From Tanypteryx hageni (lineage: Eukaryota; Arthropoda; Insecta; Odonata; Petaluridae), in NCBI GenBank assembly GCA_028673005.1, contig CM054114.1, forward strand, positions 19,334,637 through 19,398,636: DNA of 64,000 bases. Direction: 5' to 3'. Each line of letters opens with the position of its first letter. Position 1 is the stretch's first letter. The notes beneath the pieces are model-generated. The model was not told the origin of the DNA. It did not search any database and saw only the letters and a list, made by a program, of their open reading frames with translations. Shown piece by piece: positions 44,176 to 55,722 of this stretch. Position numbers and translations under genes: made by a program.

Positions 44176-47100
44176 TATATTGATTGACACGCATACGTAC
44201 ATAAATACCAATAAACATTTATACATAGGAATACATAGTTACAAGCATAAATACAACATTTGCGCATAATGTGTGATCAAAGCGGAATCATCTTGCTCGT
44301 GTGCCGCCACACCCTCCCCTACGTCCCTATTTCTCCCCCTTCCCTGCCCCCGCCCGTGTTTTACGCGAGAGCGCAATCGCATAAATTGCGCAATACGAGC
44401 CGCGTTGAGGAGATACATAAAAGGGAGCGGTCGGATATGTCTGTCCCCCTTCGTTTTTTTTCCCTTTATTTTTCGCATGCGGATGTGTTATTTTTTATTT
44501 TTTGCTGCGGGATTTCTCCTACGGTTTATCACGCATGCGTAATGCTACGCTGCGCCACGGGAAACTGGCTCCTTCATTTTGTTTTATTTTTTTAATCCGT
44601 TCCTCGATAACTCATAAACAGACGCTTCTTTCGTCGATGCAATAAAGAACCTCGTTTCATTCGAGGAATAATTTTTTTAAGTAAATTATAAGAAATTCGC
44701 ATTTAGGACTGCTTATCGGTCAAGGGTTTACCATTGTCCGTTTTTTAGAGCATTATTTGGGGAAAAAATCCCGCGTTTATGTTTTATTTTTTTCGCACAT
44801 TCCTTGCATCCAAATTTCCAGTTCCAGTGATTGACGAGAATAAGCATAAAAGATTTTTCCGTGCTCATCCTTTTCAATTGAAGAGAACGGTTTGTGTTTA
44901 TATTTTCTTTTCTTCGCAAAGTAATAGTAAGTAATAACATGAATATTTGCTGGTGAGAAACTGATGCCTAAATTAGAATAGAGAGTAAATATTTTAAGTT
45001 ATTTGTTCGATGATCGAAATGGCGCGATTGGAGGTATGTCTGACTTACGCGGTGGCAATAATGCACAACTTGCCGAAAAAGTATTAAAAAATTACACTAT
45101 TCAATTTGCAATCATTTATTATGCCCTGCGTGGTTTTCTGTCTTCATTATAGACTCAAGACGTAGAATATAGGTAAGAGATAAAAACCTTATGGAAATTA
45201 ATCTCTACTAGATGCCTGTTTCATTTCTATATTACTTTATTTACAAAATTTATTTATGTACGATATTATTTATAACAGCTGGCCCTTGCTTAGGGCCTGC
45301 TATTATTTAGATTTTAAAAAGTTTTTGTTTTTAACTCGTGAATATCCTGCATATGGTACGATTCCTTCGGCGTTGTTTGATGATTTTTTATTTGTGCAAA
45401 ACGATGCTATACTCGAATGTAATATTTTAGATAGGAAATTATGTTATAAACGATATTATTGGTAAAATTCATTTACTGAAACAAAAGCAACAAATTATTT
45501 AATATTTAGTCCTCCATGTATAACGCGTTATATATTAGGTGTATCCTTCAATGCATATGATTTATATGTAATATATAGTGATGTTTGAATTGTACTAATA
45601 ATCATTAGAATTCTTGGCTTTAAATTTCAATTTCAAAATAATAACAAAAGGAATTGACATGGAAAGGTGTTATTGCAACAGAATAAAAGTAGCATCTAGC
45701 AAACAGTGGCAGCTATGTAAACAAAGCGTCGTTCCACCTCGTATAATAATATAGTCCTAAAACAACACATCTAAAAGAAGAAATAAAGTTAATAGTTATC
45801 CTTTTCCCATCCCTTCCCTTTCGTTACCTATGCCCAGGCATATTAGCCTCTCTCCTGCTCCCCTTCTTTCTTCCTTTGTTCTCCCTTTCACTCTCTCCTC
45901 TCTCCCACCTATCTTCTCCCTTTCTATTTCTCCTTTTAATCCTCTTCTCTCTTCTTCTTAATTCTTCCTTTTAACATATCTATCACCCGCACTATCCATC
46001 CGCCAGTAGGAAATTTTTAAAAAATTGTGTGTTATTATTATAACGCTCAAAGAAACGGGGAACTTGCATCGAAACCGGGATCGTACTTACCGTTAGTGTA
46101 GTCAGTAAAAAACGCACAAATTTAAATTTATTCTTTCGTTTCACGATGGAATTTAACAAAGTCGCTGATTCATTTGTTGCTGTCATTGCTCAGGTTTATT
46201 TAACCAATCACATCACGATAGGATAATTATTAATCGGAGGATTAAGCTGCGGTCAGAGTTATGATTTTAATACAAACTGCTTCACGAAATAACTGGATTT
46301 AAAACGATCTGAAGGGATTCTCCATGCTACCAGTTTTAAATTTTAAATTTAGTGATGTTGATAATTTTTGAGTAATAAATAATTTAAAGGTAGTTATCAG
46401 TTGGATAAAAATTTCAAAATTCGTTTGTTTTTCGTCCAAGTCTTGTCGAATATTTAGTTATATCAAGCATAATATACGACTTAAATTTCAGTGTGTTGGA
46501 TTGTATTTTCTGTTCTTATTTAAAAATATCCCGAATTAAATTTTCTCTGTAAGTGATTTTAATATTTGTGTCGTTCGTTCGTTCCATCGATTTTTTTAAT
46601 CCAACGAATCCGCTCGATTAAAAACAGCGAACGCATAAAATATTTTTTTTTGTGGATATGAATTTTTTCCCGTATTTTTACATTCCGCGCTGTTTGTTTC
46701 GAGTTATCGTAGAATCGGAAGCAAGTAGGTGATAGTAATTGTCAGCGAAAACAAAATCGAATCGCGGGATGATCAAGTTTTACAGAAATAAAAATCTCGG
46801 ATTTTTTCAGGAATTTCATTATGGATCGGACGGTCGATGTAGACATGCAAGGGATGGTTGATTTTTTTTTCTCGAAACGGAATTTTTCCAGAGATTTCAA
46901 TTTTTCAGACGTCCGGCGGAATAAAAGAGGAATTCAATCACGGACCGCGGTGTCTTCGGGGAATCCGCGAACCGCAAATCCCGTCCGAGATGGTTTCCGT
47001 TAAAAGGTAATCCCCATTAAAATTGGACAAAGTGATGTCGAAGAGCGGATGCAACTGCCTGCGTCAAGTAAACTGTTTAATCTTTCTGCTCCTGGCGGAG

Positions 47101-47270
47101 GTCGCTTTTAATGTGTTCGATGAACATTCTTCGGGAATTTTTAGTCATTTGGCTAAACATCTGCATATGACCTACTAAAGTTGTAGATCATCGAGTTGCT
47201 TAGTTAATCAGTAAACCCTGAAAATCTCTGAGTATAATGATATATCATTAAAATGCGGTCGTGATTCGCG
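44173..47270. other. No gene or bounded repeat recognised over ~3 kb
   Basis: A pyrimidine-rich patch lies at about 45,800-45,990. Frames of 60-111 residues (for example 44,260-44,595) have no recognisable domain. Nothing else is supportable. Confidence 0.45.
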
Positions 47271-47905
47271 CAACTTCTCAACCAGTGGGACGCGAGGGTC
47301 GTATAGGTGGGACACGAAGTTGAGAGAATAATTATTATAAATGTTTTTCTACAAAATTATCGCAATATTTAATGCCCTTAAAAATCTCTGTTGATGATTA
47401 TAATATAATACTAAAAAGCAATATAACGTCAAAATTGACTTTTTGGACATGGGTTTGATTTCGTTTTTTAATATGGTGGTACCCGAGTTTTTTTTTATAA
47501 AATGGATGATGGAACGCAAGATGCAGAGCAGCAGTTTTTCGTTGTTTCCCTTAAAATCCATTCCAACAGTTCACAAACCCGTATGTTTTTAATTATTTTT
47601 TAAAATGAAATAACATAGGCCTGGAGGGGTCCTCGAAGAATACCTATTTGTTCCGACAAATTCTTTTCACTCGGATTTTTAAAACTGACTATGGCAAGCA
47701 TTTTTTTCCCCTTCATTAAATTCGGTTAATCGGACACAAACAACCGGTTAGCGAATAGTAATACAATTCAAAAAAATAGCCGATTAACTTCGTTCGGTAA
47801 AAACCGGTTTGAAAGCCTTAGTCGCGAGGTCCTGTTGATGGTCAGTTTAGGGACGCGTCTAAAAAAGGTTGTTTACCGTTGATGTACAAGGTTGAGAACC
47901 GCTTG
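47271..47905. mobile_element. hAT-like non-autonomous element (boundaries uncertain)
   Basis: The left end CAACTTCTCAACCAGTGGGA and inverted right end CAAGCGGTTCTCAACCTTGT share the TTCTCAACC core common in hAT termini. The left flank GATTCGCG (47,263-47,270) recurs at 47,934-47,941, 28 bp past the apparent right end; this may be a displaced target duplication or coincidence. Interior AT-rich, no transposase. Confidence 0.5.
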
Positions 47906-48710
47906 CGTAGCGTGAACTTTTTACATCGTTTCCGATTCGCGCACTTTCCAAGGTTCTTTTTTATCGTTTTGAATGGCTGAGATGTCCATAGCGTTGTCCA
48001 TTCCGGGGGAGAGAGAAATGTGAAGTGTCCCTCTTACCATAAAAATTATAAAACTTAACTTCTCCAGATCTCGTGCGATGTGAAAAATGCGACGGAATCC
48101 TCGATACATCCTCTCGGATTCGAGTTCAAAGAAATTATGCTGTTGCCTTTAAAATGTGTTTCGCACACAACTCGCCCTGATCCCACCTATGCATTTGGCT
48201 CTGGTATATTACTTTTGAGACGGTCGGGCGTATAATTGAAGTTTGTTTTTCCTTTATTTTCGGATTAAAATTGAATTCATTATAGAGATATATTTCTCCT
48301 CCGCGTCATACTGCAAACTCCATACGCGCGCAGTTTTTAATTTTTCCTCAGCTGCTTCGTATTTCAATTCGTAAAAGATATTCAGTATTTTTAGAGAAGT
48401 GTGAGTGAGAAAGAGAGAGAAGTTATGCTGGTGTATTAAAAAGAATTCTGGGAAAAATAATTCTACCATCTCATCTTCAGCGGTTAATTTTTAGTATGCC
48501 AGACGCTCTACACTCGACAGGTTTAACTCCAATGCAGAAACGGTATTTTTCGTCTTATAAGAAATTATTATAATCGATAGCATGAGCTAATGAATCGCTC
48601 AAATTCTTCATGACAACACAGGTTACCGGTATTATAAGATACAATCCATGTATAACATATGCATGCTCGATTTTCGTCCCATATCATCAAAAGTATAAAA
48701 CGATTTTATC
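47906..48710. other. No gene recognised
   Basis: Nothing supportable; 62- and 71-residue minus-strand frames lack motifs. Confidence 0.45.
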
Positions 48711-49284
48711 TGGGCGTTTCATCTAAAGTCTTTCAATCACGTGACGTTTCATCCAATGACGTTTCACCCACGTGATTTTTCACCCTATGACGCTTCCCCC
48801 ACGTTACGTTTCACCAATGACGTTTACCGTACGTGACGTTTCACCAAAAACCATTTCAACCTAATAAAATTGAAATAAAACAAATTTCGTCCTGTAAAAC
48901 AACTAAATAAAAATGTACATATTTTAAACTACTTCGTTGAGCTTTCATTTTAACTTTCATCTATCCTAATTTAACGCTCCTTCTCCGTTATATGGCATTT
49001 ATCATAACGTATTAAACAAGCATAGAAATAATACATTTTGGATTTAATAAATATGCTAAAATTGAAATACTATAAAGATATGCAAAAATGAAATCAAGTC
49101 AACAAATCTTCATCATCTTGATTCCAGAAACTGCATTTGAATATAAATAACATTCTAACAACAGAATGGGTGAAAGGTCGCGGTGGAGGCAACTTCTGGT
49201 GGGTTAAATGACCAGTTGGAGAAAGGCCTATGGATGAAACGTAATTGGGTTACATGTCTCGTGGGTGAAACGTCATGGAACCAA
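48711..49284. mobile_element. Foldback/MITE with arms built of TGACGTTTCACCCA-type repeats
   Basis: The left arm (48,711-48,858) is a degenerate tandem array of (C/T)GACGTTTCA(C/T)CCA with interspersed CACGTG. The right arm (about 49,166-49,284) has the same motif inverted (GGGTGAAACGTCATGG, GGATGAAACGTAATTGGG, GGGTGAAAGGTCGCGG). The ~300-bp AT-rich middle is unrelated. Inverted arms made of direct repeats are the architecture of Foldback-type elements. No coding capacity and no obvious target duplication. Confidence 0.75.
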
Positions 49285-50409
49285 AAAGATAATTAAATCA
49301 ACTCATCAACCTTGTTACATACGCTGTTGATTTCCGTGACTAGACACTTAAAAAATTCTGATACACACGGGATCATATAAAAAAATCAAGTTTTTGAAAA
49401 TTAAAACGACAGGAACAAATTCGATCGAATGCACCATGAAGTGAATCGGTACAACGCTTTGAGTCAGATGAAATAGCACGACGTAAACATTTACACTCGG
49501 CTTGGCCCGATTAATCTCTTCCGCCGAACCGGACATCTTTCTTGTCAATCCGTATAGCTGGCGGAAAAGCGAGATGCGTGACAATCTTGCCAGAATTAAA
49601 AAAATGACTCGTGCTCACCCAGTCGGTCGTGCTGGCGTAGTGCGCTCTTCCGCCACCGCCGCGCCGTCTGGCGCCAAGACAAGAGCGAAGCGGGTCCCGT
49701 GATCGGTCCGGTTGAAAACCATTCCGTTTCCTCCATCCCGTTCCACCAGACGTCCCTATTCGCGTTCGCTGTTTAATGAGGCAATAGGCTTAAGTAATCG
49801 GGGGGAAACTCAAGTTTGGCGAAGGGGGTTGGGGGACGCAATGCTCGGTGGAGGTGGAGATGGAAGAAGAAGAAGAATGGGCAAACCCACACTGCGTGTC
49901 TATTTCCGAAGTATGGTCGGGGGGAGTGAGGGAACAGGGTCTCCCACCCTCTCCCACCTACCGCCCACCTTCCTTCCTTACTGCTCCCCTTCTTTTTCCA
50001 GCATACTCTTTCTCTCTCCCTTTTCTCTCCTCCTATCCCCCATCCCATCATTTTGCCTCGCGGCACAGAGATTCCCGCCCAGAACAGCTGAATGGCGTGA
50101 GGCGTAACTGTTTTCCATACCGCATCTGGTGGCTACGTCATTGGACTTTTTTGTTTGCCTGTGAACGCTTGCCATGAATGCGTATATACATATTCACGTA
50201 CAATTTATATAAACACACATACCTACCTACATACAAGTATAGTAACTAGTCAACAGATTAATCATCATTCGAGTAAAACTGCATTCCCGGAATAAATGGA
50301 AGGTTGCATCCACAACTTAAAAGTGAGAGCTTTGGGAAAACGTAAGCGTAACGTCTTAATAGTAGCGACCTAATAATCGACAGCTATTTCATGAATCTAG
50401 GAAGCATCA
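49285..50409. other. No gene recognised; GC-richer patch at 49,600-50,070
   Basis: Frames at 49,502-49,702, 49,712-50,107 and 49,848-50,177 overlap in conflicting frames over GC/CT-rich DNA and show no domain. No exon can be supported, although this is the most GC-rich non-repeat patch in the window. Confidence 0.4.
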
Positions 50410-50937
50410 CAGATTGTCATTGACGGATTTAAATGGGGGTCGCACATGGCGCGTGCCAGGGGCCCCGTGAAGTATGGTGCCCCATGACGTATGACAGTGC
50501 CTCTCAACTTGAGTTACGCGGAACCATATGGTTCCGCGAAAGTTTGGGGTTCTATGAAGATCCGCGAAAATGGGGGAAAAGGCGAAATTTCCCTCCCGCT
50601 CAGTTACCCTAAATCTTGAATTTCTCCCTCACACTGCAGTGGCGGATTTAAGGGGGCACTTGGTGCACGCCAGGGGCCCTTTGAAGTAAGGGTATCCGAA
50701 AAAATGTTCGTGTATATAATTTTAGAAATATTAAATGTCTCAACTTAAAAACCAGTGGAACCCCTCTACGATTCCATAGAAAAACGATCGTTAAAAGGTG
50801 TCACAAAATAAGGTAGCCGTTAGGAGCGGTTTCACTGTATATTAAGTTTGCAAGGTCCTCGTCTACTTAGCGCCCGGGGCCTCCAAATGTTTAGCGCCAG
50901 AGGCCCTAGGAGGGGTAAATCCGCCACTGCAGATTGT
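50410..50937. mobile_element. Composite hAT-type element, perfect 8-bp TSD, duplicated left end
   Basis: The element body is 50,418-50,929. Outer flanks are identical 8-mers CAGATTGT (50,410-50,417 and 50,930-50,937). The right end GGTAAATCCGCCACTG is the inverse of CAGTGGCGGATTTA, found intact at 50,637. A diverged version, CATTGACGGATTTAAATGGG, starts the element at 50,418. Both left ends run on into a CGCCAGGGGCCC-like phrase, so the left terminus is present twice. The ~150 bp between them (from CAGTGCCTCTCAACTTGAGT at about 50,489) looks like foreign sequence with its own hAT-like start and a GGAACCATATGGTTCC palindrome. Confidence 0.82.
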
Positions 50938-52431
50938 TAGTTCAGAAACGTTCGCCACAAACGAAAACGCAAACTGAGACGCATCTACGTCATCTGTTAA
51001 ACATACGACTGCAACTAATGAAAGATTTTTTTGATTTGTGTTCCTAAGGTGTATCTTCTGAATTTCTGTATATTTTTTTCAATCAGGAATATTATATTAG
51101 AATTTTTTCAACTTAGTCATGTTCCCCGGGTTTATTGTTGATGACATTGGTATTATCCCCATCTCCAAATACTTTTTAACGACAGGAACCTACCGAATGT
51201 GTTTATGCAGGCAAACACTAACTCTTGCGCGCACTCATAAACGCATGTGCACTTAATACACACACCACATATCGTAGCTCTTTCTTATATACGCGGTAAA
51301 CACTTTTCCTTCTTGTCATATAAAATTTTAATTCATGATAGTTATCAAGATCGCTGGAAGCAAATTGACAAACAACCTCTCTCGAATAGCCGCCAAATGT
51401 TAGGAAAAACCAGATGATACCAAGCAGCCTTCGTCAGTGGTGATTCAACGATAGTGGACTGTTAAATGCCTCTCCAATAGCCATAAAAAAGCTAAAAGGC
51501 ATTGAAAAGCACATGTCCGTTTCGCCAGCAACATACTTAGTGATACCCCGATTACTATTATTACTAAGAATTTTTTCTCCTCTGGATGAACGGGGTACCA
51601 CAATTGATGTCGGCCGCTTACGTATCTGGGTTTTCTAATTTTTTGGCCATTGGAGTGACTTAGTTTGTCAATTGAAATGTCTGCTTTCATGCTCTTCTCT
51701 CGCCTTCTCGGAAAGGAAAGCAAATGGAATATAAACGGTGATTAAAAATGATCATTCCAGTTTAAAAATATTATAAAATATAACAATGACGCAGGAAAAG
51801 GCATTCTACATTGCTAACAAAAATTAAAAATGTTTTTTCCAGCAATCAAAGTTCACTACCCTGCATACATCTTTCCTGCCATACATCTAGTAGCATAGCA
51901 TGCTGAACAACTCCTACGGCCTCAGGTATCCTTTCCTTCAAATTATCCAGAGTTGTTGGTATTGGTAGCACCTCAACTTCATTTTTGACGTAGCCGTGGA
52001 GCGACCCACTAAGCAATTTTAGGCGACCCACCGCCAGAGTTTCATTGTTATCGAAACTTATTTTTATTTTGATTTACATACCAAATATTATTTATATCTA
52101 GCAAAATCTGTTAACATATCCTCCACATCAGATCCAACGGTCGAGCAATTGCTCATTCAGAAATGTTGTAACCTCGTTGTTAAGGAAACGGTAACTATCA
52201 ATAGCTTGAACAAAACATCTTGAGTTTTTCTTTGCAAGCGTAGCTTGCTTTTTCCTGTAACTTGGTTGTTGTTTTTCGTGATACTTTTCTAAAATCGAAA
52301 AGATCACTTGTAATTACCACCTGATACCTGAATTTGTACATATGTTAGATGATACCGACCTCTCTGCTCTCTGCCTTTATCTTACCACTCCTTTTAATAC
52401 TTCTGATACGTCCGCCTCTCTCCTCCTGCTC
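50938..52431. other. No gene recognised apart from a short retroelement fragment
   Basis: Includes the 51.42-kb fragment listed separately. Frames of 61-92 residues (for example 51,445-51,723 minus) lie on or near that fragment and lack domains. Confidence 0.45.
51421..51510 (-). mobile_element. Penelope/ribozyme-like repeat fragment, copy 2
   Basis: On the minus strand it reads TATGGCTATTGGAGAG ... CCACTATCGTTGAATCACCA, CTGACGA, AGGCTGCTT. The same phrases occur at 53,875-53,990, but there TATGGCTATTGGAGA follows rather than precedes the CTGATGA core. The permuted order implies a tandemly arranged unit. This copy lacks the closing GAAA. Confidence 0.45.
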
Positions 52432-53273
52432 TAGGGTGACCAGACGTCCCGGAAATTTCGGGACTGTCCCGGATTTTGATTTACGTCCCGTTGTTCCAAT
52501 AAAGTTCTTCGTGACACCCATTTGTCCCGGATTTTTTGTTTCTGCCTTACAAAATCTCCTCGCCACAAAAAATTTCATAAATGTGTTTATTCGGAAGCAC
52601 ATTATATTGGAAAATACAAATATTGCTTATTAAATCTTGTTACGATCGGTGGTATTCCTAATTTTCGGCATTGAAATTCAAGAGCAGACCACAGAGGTGA
52701 AGAAATTGTGTGGCTTTTGGTTTTTGTTTCAGGCACATATTGCACATGTAGAGAGACTGTTTCGAAAATAAATTTTGTATGGTCCGACGAACGAAACAAC
52801 CTTGATGTTAAAACAATCGATATCATTATGCTATGCGTGTTTAAAGTAAATACGACTTTTCAAGAATTTTCCGATGATTAATAATAATAAAAATTTGAAT
52901 GAGACAGGCATAGTCTAAAAAATTAACGAAAAATTATATAAATTTATATAAAATGAAATAGAAGTCATATAGTGTTATTTCATCTTCTATGCTATATATA
53001 TATTTAACTTTATTATTTGTCCTTAATGTCATTGTTACCTTTAAATCGTGATATATTGTTGTAAGATTTTTTACATATTCATTTAATTGAAATTATTTGT
53101 TGATCCACTGAAAAAATTGTGCTCTGTATTTGCGAAGCTATTAATTTAAGTGCATATAATTAAAAAGATATGAAAATTCAGGTTGTCCCGGATTTTTCCC
53201 GATTATGTCCCGAATTTTCCTGTTCAGATCGTGTTATGTCCCGGTTTTCCTTCCTCAGAATCTGGTCACCCTA
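52432..53273. mobile_element. hAT-type non-autonomous element, 13-bp TIRs, 8-bp TSD
   Basis: Termini TAGGGTGACCAGA (52,432-52,444) and TCTGGTCACCCTA (53,261-53,273) are perfect inverted repeats. Flanks TCCTGCTC (52,424-52,431) and TCCTACTC (53,274-53,281) form an 8-bp duplication with one mismatch. Both ends carry repeated GTCCCGGATTTT/ATGTCCCG phrases, a subterminal pattern known for widespread hAT families. Length 842 bp, no transposase; frames inside (85-94 residues) are not genes. Confidence 0.88.
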
Positions 53274-53281
53274 TCCTACTC

Positions 53282-53874
53282 CCGTATCTCTATTCCCCTC
53301 CTCCCCTTTCCTATCCCATCTATAGCTTAGCGTTCATTTTCGAAAAATAGGCCGAGCGCGTGGGTCCGTGCCATTTTTTCCCACCTGTTTTTTTCGGAGG
53401 TCGGACGGTGGAGTTGATGATCCCGTGATATTTAGAGGGCGAGCGCTCGCGTAGCCGCACGCTATCGCTCCTGGGCGTTGAGACGGTAGGAGGATACTTC
53501 TCTCTTCTTGGAGCGAGCTTAAGAGAAAACATTTTAAGGGGAGGTTCGATTGCGAAGGCAGAGGAGTTTATGCCTCTTGAGCGTCAAAATACTGCGATCA
53601 GTCGATTCGCTCGGAGATTTCCTCTTGGAGGTTGCTGAGGTAAACTCCCTTGTTTCCAAATTCGAGGAATCCGTTTTCCTCCTCGACGTCGCCATAGGTA
53701 TTCTGCCCGTAGGTATCTGGAATGAAAATTTGGAGAAGCGTTGCGTAGGTAAATTACAAGTTTATAGCAAGTAATTTTCCGTTGATAAATTAAATATAAG
53801 TTTGCCCTTTCTTTCGTAAATATTTCGTTAAGTAACTCACTGCGTATAAAATATAAACTGCAACATAAAAACTA
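53282..53874. other. No gene recognised
   Basis: GC-moderate spacer; opposed 70- and 74-residue frames (53,320-53,532 minus; 53,550-53,774 plus) without identifiable motifs. Confidence 0.4.
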
Positions 53875-53990
53875 CGTTTCTCCAATAGCCATAAATGTTT
53901 TTAGGAATTCAGATACACATTTCGGCTTAGAAGCAGCCGTCATCAGTGGCAATCTATAGTGGAATCCAAAATAGATTGTCAATTTCCGTA
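53875..53990 (-). ncRNA. Hammerhead-ribozyme-like core, copy 1 (candidate)
   Basis: On the minus strand: CTGATGA (53,940-53,946), one C, a GGCTGCTTCTAAGCC stem-loop, GAAA (53,920-53,923). Then TGT ... ACAT could close a stem III and TATGGCTATTGG could pair its TGGC with GCCA just upstream of CTGATGA (stem I). The topology fits a type I hammerhead apart from one extra nucleotide before stem II and an imperfect junction. Homologous to 51,421-51,510. Confidence 0.4.
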
Positions 53991-54194
53991 ATGATATAAA
54001 TAGAAATTAGAATGTTATTTACGTTCCTAATCATGAATTTGCATAACCGCGATCTGAATTGAATGTGATATTTGATATTAAATTTAATTTTTTCTTCGTT
54101 TCATTCAATTATATCGTTTCCCAAATTTTTAATATGGATTCAAATGCATTTATTGTACCATTCTAAATTACATGTCACAGAAAACTATCATAAA
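53991..54194. other. AT-rich spacer
   Basis: Nothing recognised. Confidence 0.5.
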
Positions 54195-54740
54195 TGTCAC
54201 ATTGTTATCATTATAGGTAGTTCGTCCCTTATCAGGCCCGTTGTTATTATAGGTTAAACCTGGTTCTCCACATACTCATCTTTCCGCAATCTTCTTTATT
54301 TCATGATAGATCTCTTTACTCCAGCACTAATCTAGAATCATGATCCTTTTCCATCCTCGTTCTTTTTCCTTCCAATTTTCCTTCTAGCACGTCTTTAAAT
54401 CATGCTCTCCCTCCGCAGATAATTTCCGATCCATTTCGCCTTTCTCATGGTGAGTGCAATCATTCCCTTTTCTTACGATCTTCTTAGTACGTTCTCATTT
54501 ATCATCCTATCTGTCCATTTAATCTTCAGTATTCTTCTCCATGCCCACGTTCCGAAGATTTCCAAGTCTCTCATACCGTTTTCCATTGGTGTCCATGTTT
54601 CTGCTCCATGCATAGATTTCTGTCATTTTCTTCCTTCCTCGTTCATTTTCCTCGTTATTAGACGCTTCTCTCTACTGAAGACGATTTTTTTCTTTATTCT
54701 GGTCCTTATTTCTGTTTCATATGACGGGAATTAAATCTCT
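54195..54740 (-). pseudogene. 5'-truncated, decayed RTE-type LINE 3' end
   Basis: Minus-strand conceptual translation, with frameshifts and stops, contains HGAETWT (54,591-54,610), TWAWRRILKIKWTDRM (about 54,502-54,549) and KAKWIGNYLRR (about 54,415-54,447). These correspond in order to YGAETWT, MWVWRRMMKVKWTER and KANWIGHILRR of the intact LINE at 38-41 kb. Only the post-RT C-terminal region survives. A TATAATGATAACAATG-like tail follows on the minus strand, consistent with the family's (ATG)n tail. Related subfamily, clearly older; no function. Confidence 0.82.
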
Positions 54741-54978
54741 GGGCGGGTTTACGCCGGGCACTTTTTACACGAAAATTGTGTCCGACGCATCAATAGGTTT
54801 ATGTAAACGGCCTAAAGAGTGTCTCTCAGGTTACATTCTCTAGTGAGGCGACAATTCTCGATATTTCCATATTGCCAGACGTGATTTTTATATTTTTAAG
54901 TCTATTTATCATTTTTATTCCTTCGCTTTATGTGTTCTAACGTTGATTTAATTATGTTCAGCGAAAAATATACATTTA
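54741..54978. other. Short spacer, nothing recognised
   Basis: AT-rich DNA between the LINE fossil and the Tigger-like element. Confidence 0.5.
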
Positions 54979-55720
54979 CAGCCGAGTTCCGATTTAGCTT
55001 TCCCGAATTAAATGGACGTTTTATGTGTCCCTTCCAAAAACCATATATATAATGCGATATTTTTCCCGATTTAGTGTTTTCGATTTGACGTTTTACCCGG
55101 ATTTATTGGATGAAATTCTGGTACCTATACAAAATCCGTTCCTCGATTTTCTGATCACGGAAATTTTTTTCCTGTCGTGTAGTGTGAATTTCGCGTAAGA
55201 AACTTGGATTTGTAGGTAGAGTGCGAGGTGATATATTTCTTTTTAACCATATACCATCACCAGTGATTAGCAGAGTATAGTGTATGATAAAGAAATAGCA
55301 TTTCATGACTTTATAAAATGTGATGCCGCTGTTATGACTTCAGCAGTGCAGAGAGCGAGGAATAGGTTGAGGAAGAGCTGACTATTTGTTGCAACTCGAA
55401 GTCTAACACACAAATTAAATTGAAAAAATTTTATTTTTTCATTACATATTTGGCCGCAAATACTTCATAACCAAATTAGTAATTATTAGTAAAAGAAATA
55501 TCTAATTTCTTAATTTGATATAAAAATATCCATATTTTCATTTTATAGAGAATAAACCACTGTAATATGTGGTATTTAGGTATATTTGTTTGATTTGGTA
55601 AATTTAAAATATGTCAGTTATTTTTTATTCCAATTTTAACCAATCACCATTTCATAATTTATTCGATTTAACGTATGATAAGCTTGTCTCCCAGACAAAC
55701 GTTAAATCGGGATTCTAATG
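54979..55720. mobile_element. Tigger/pogo-like MITE, 742 bp, TA-flanked
   Basis: The left end CAGCCGAGTTCCGATTTAG and inverted right end CATTAGAATCCCGATTTAAC share the CCGATTTA core, and both are flanked by TA, as expected for Tc1/mariner/pogo insertions. Further CCCGATTTAGTG and CGATTTAACG phrases occur just inside the ends. Interior AT-rich with no DDE/D transposase. Confidence 0.65.
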
Positions 55721-55722
55721 TA

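Noticed and set aside
49502..50177. GC-rich patch as a possible exon or promoter
   Set aside because: Three frames compete, none has a domain, and there is no clear splice or promoter arrangement.
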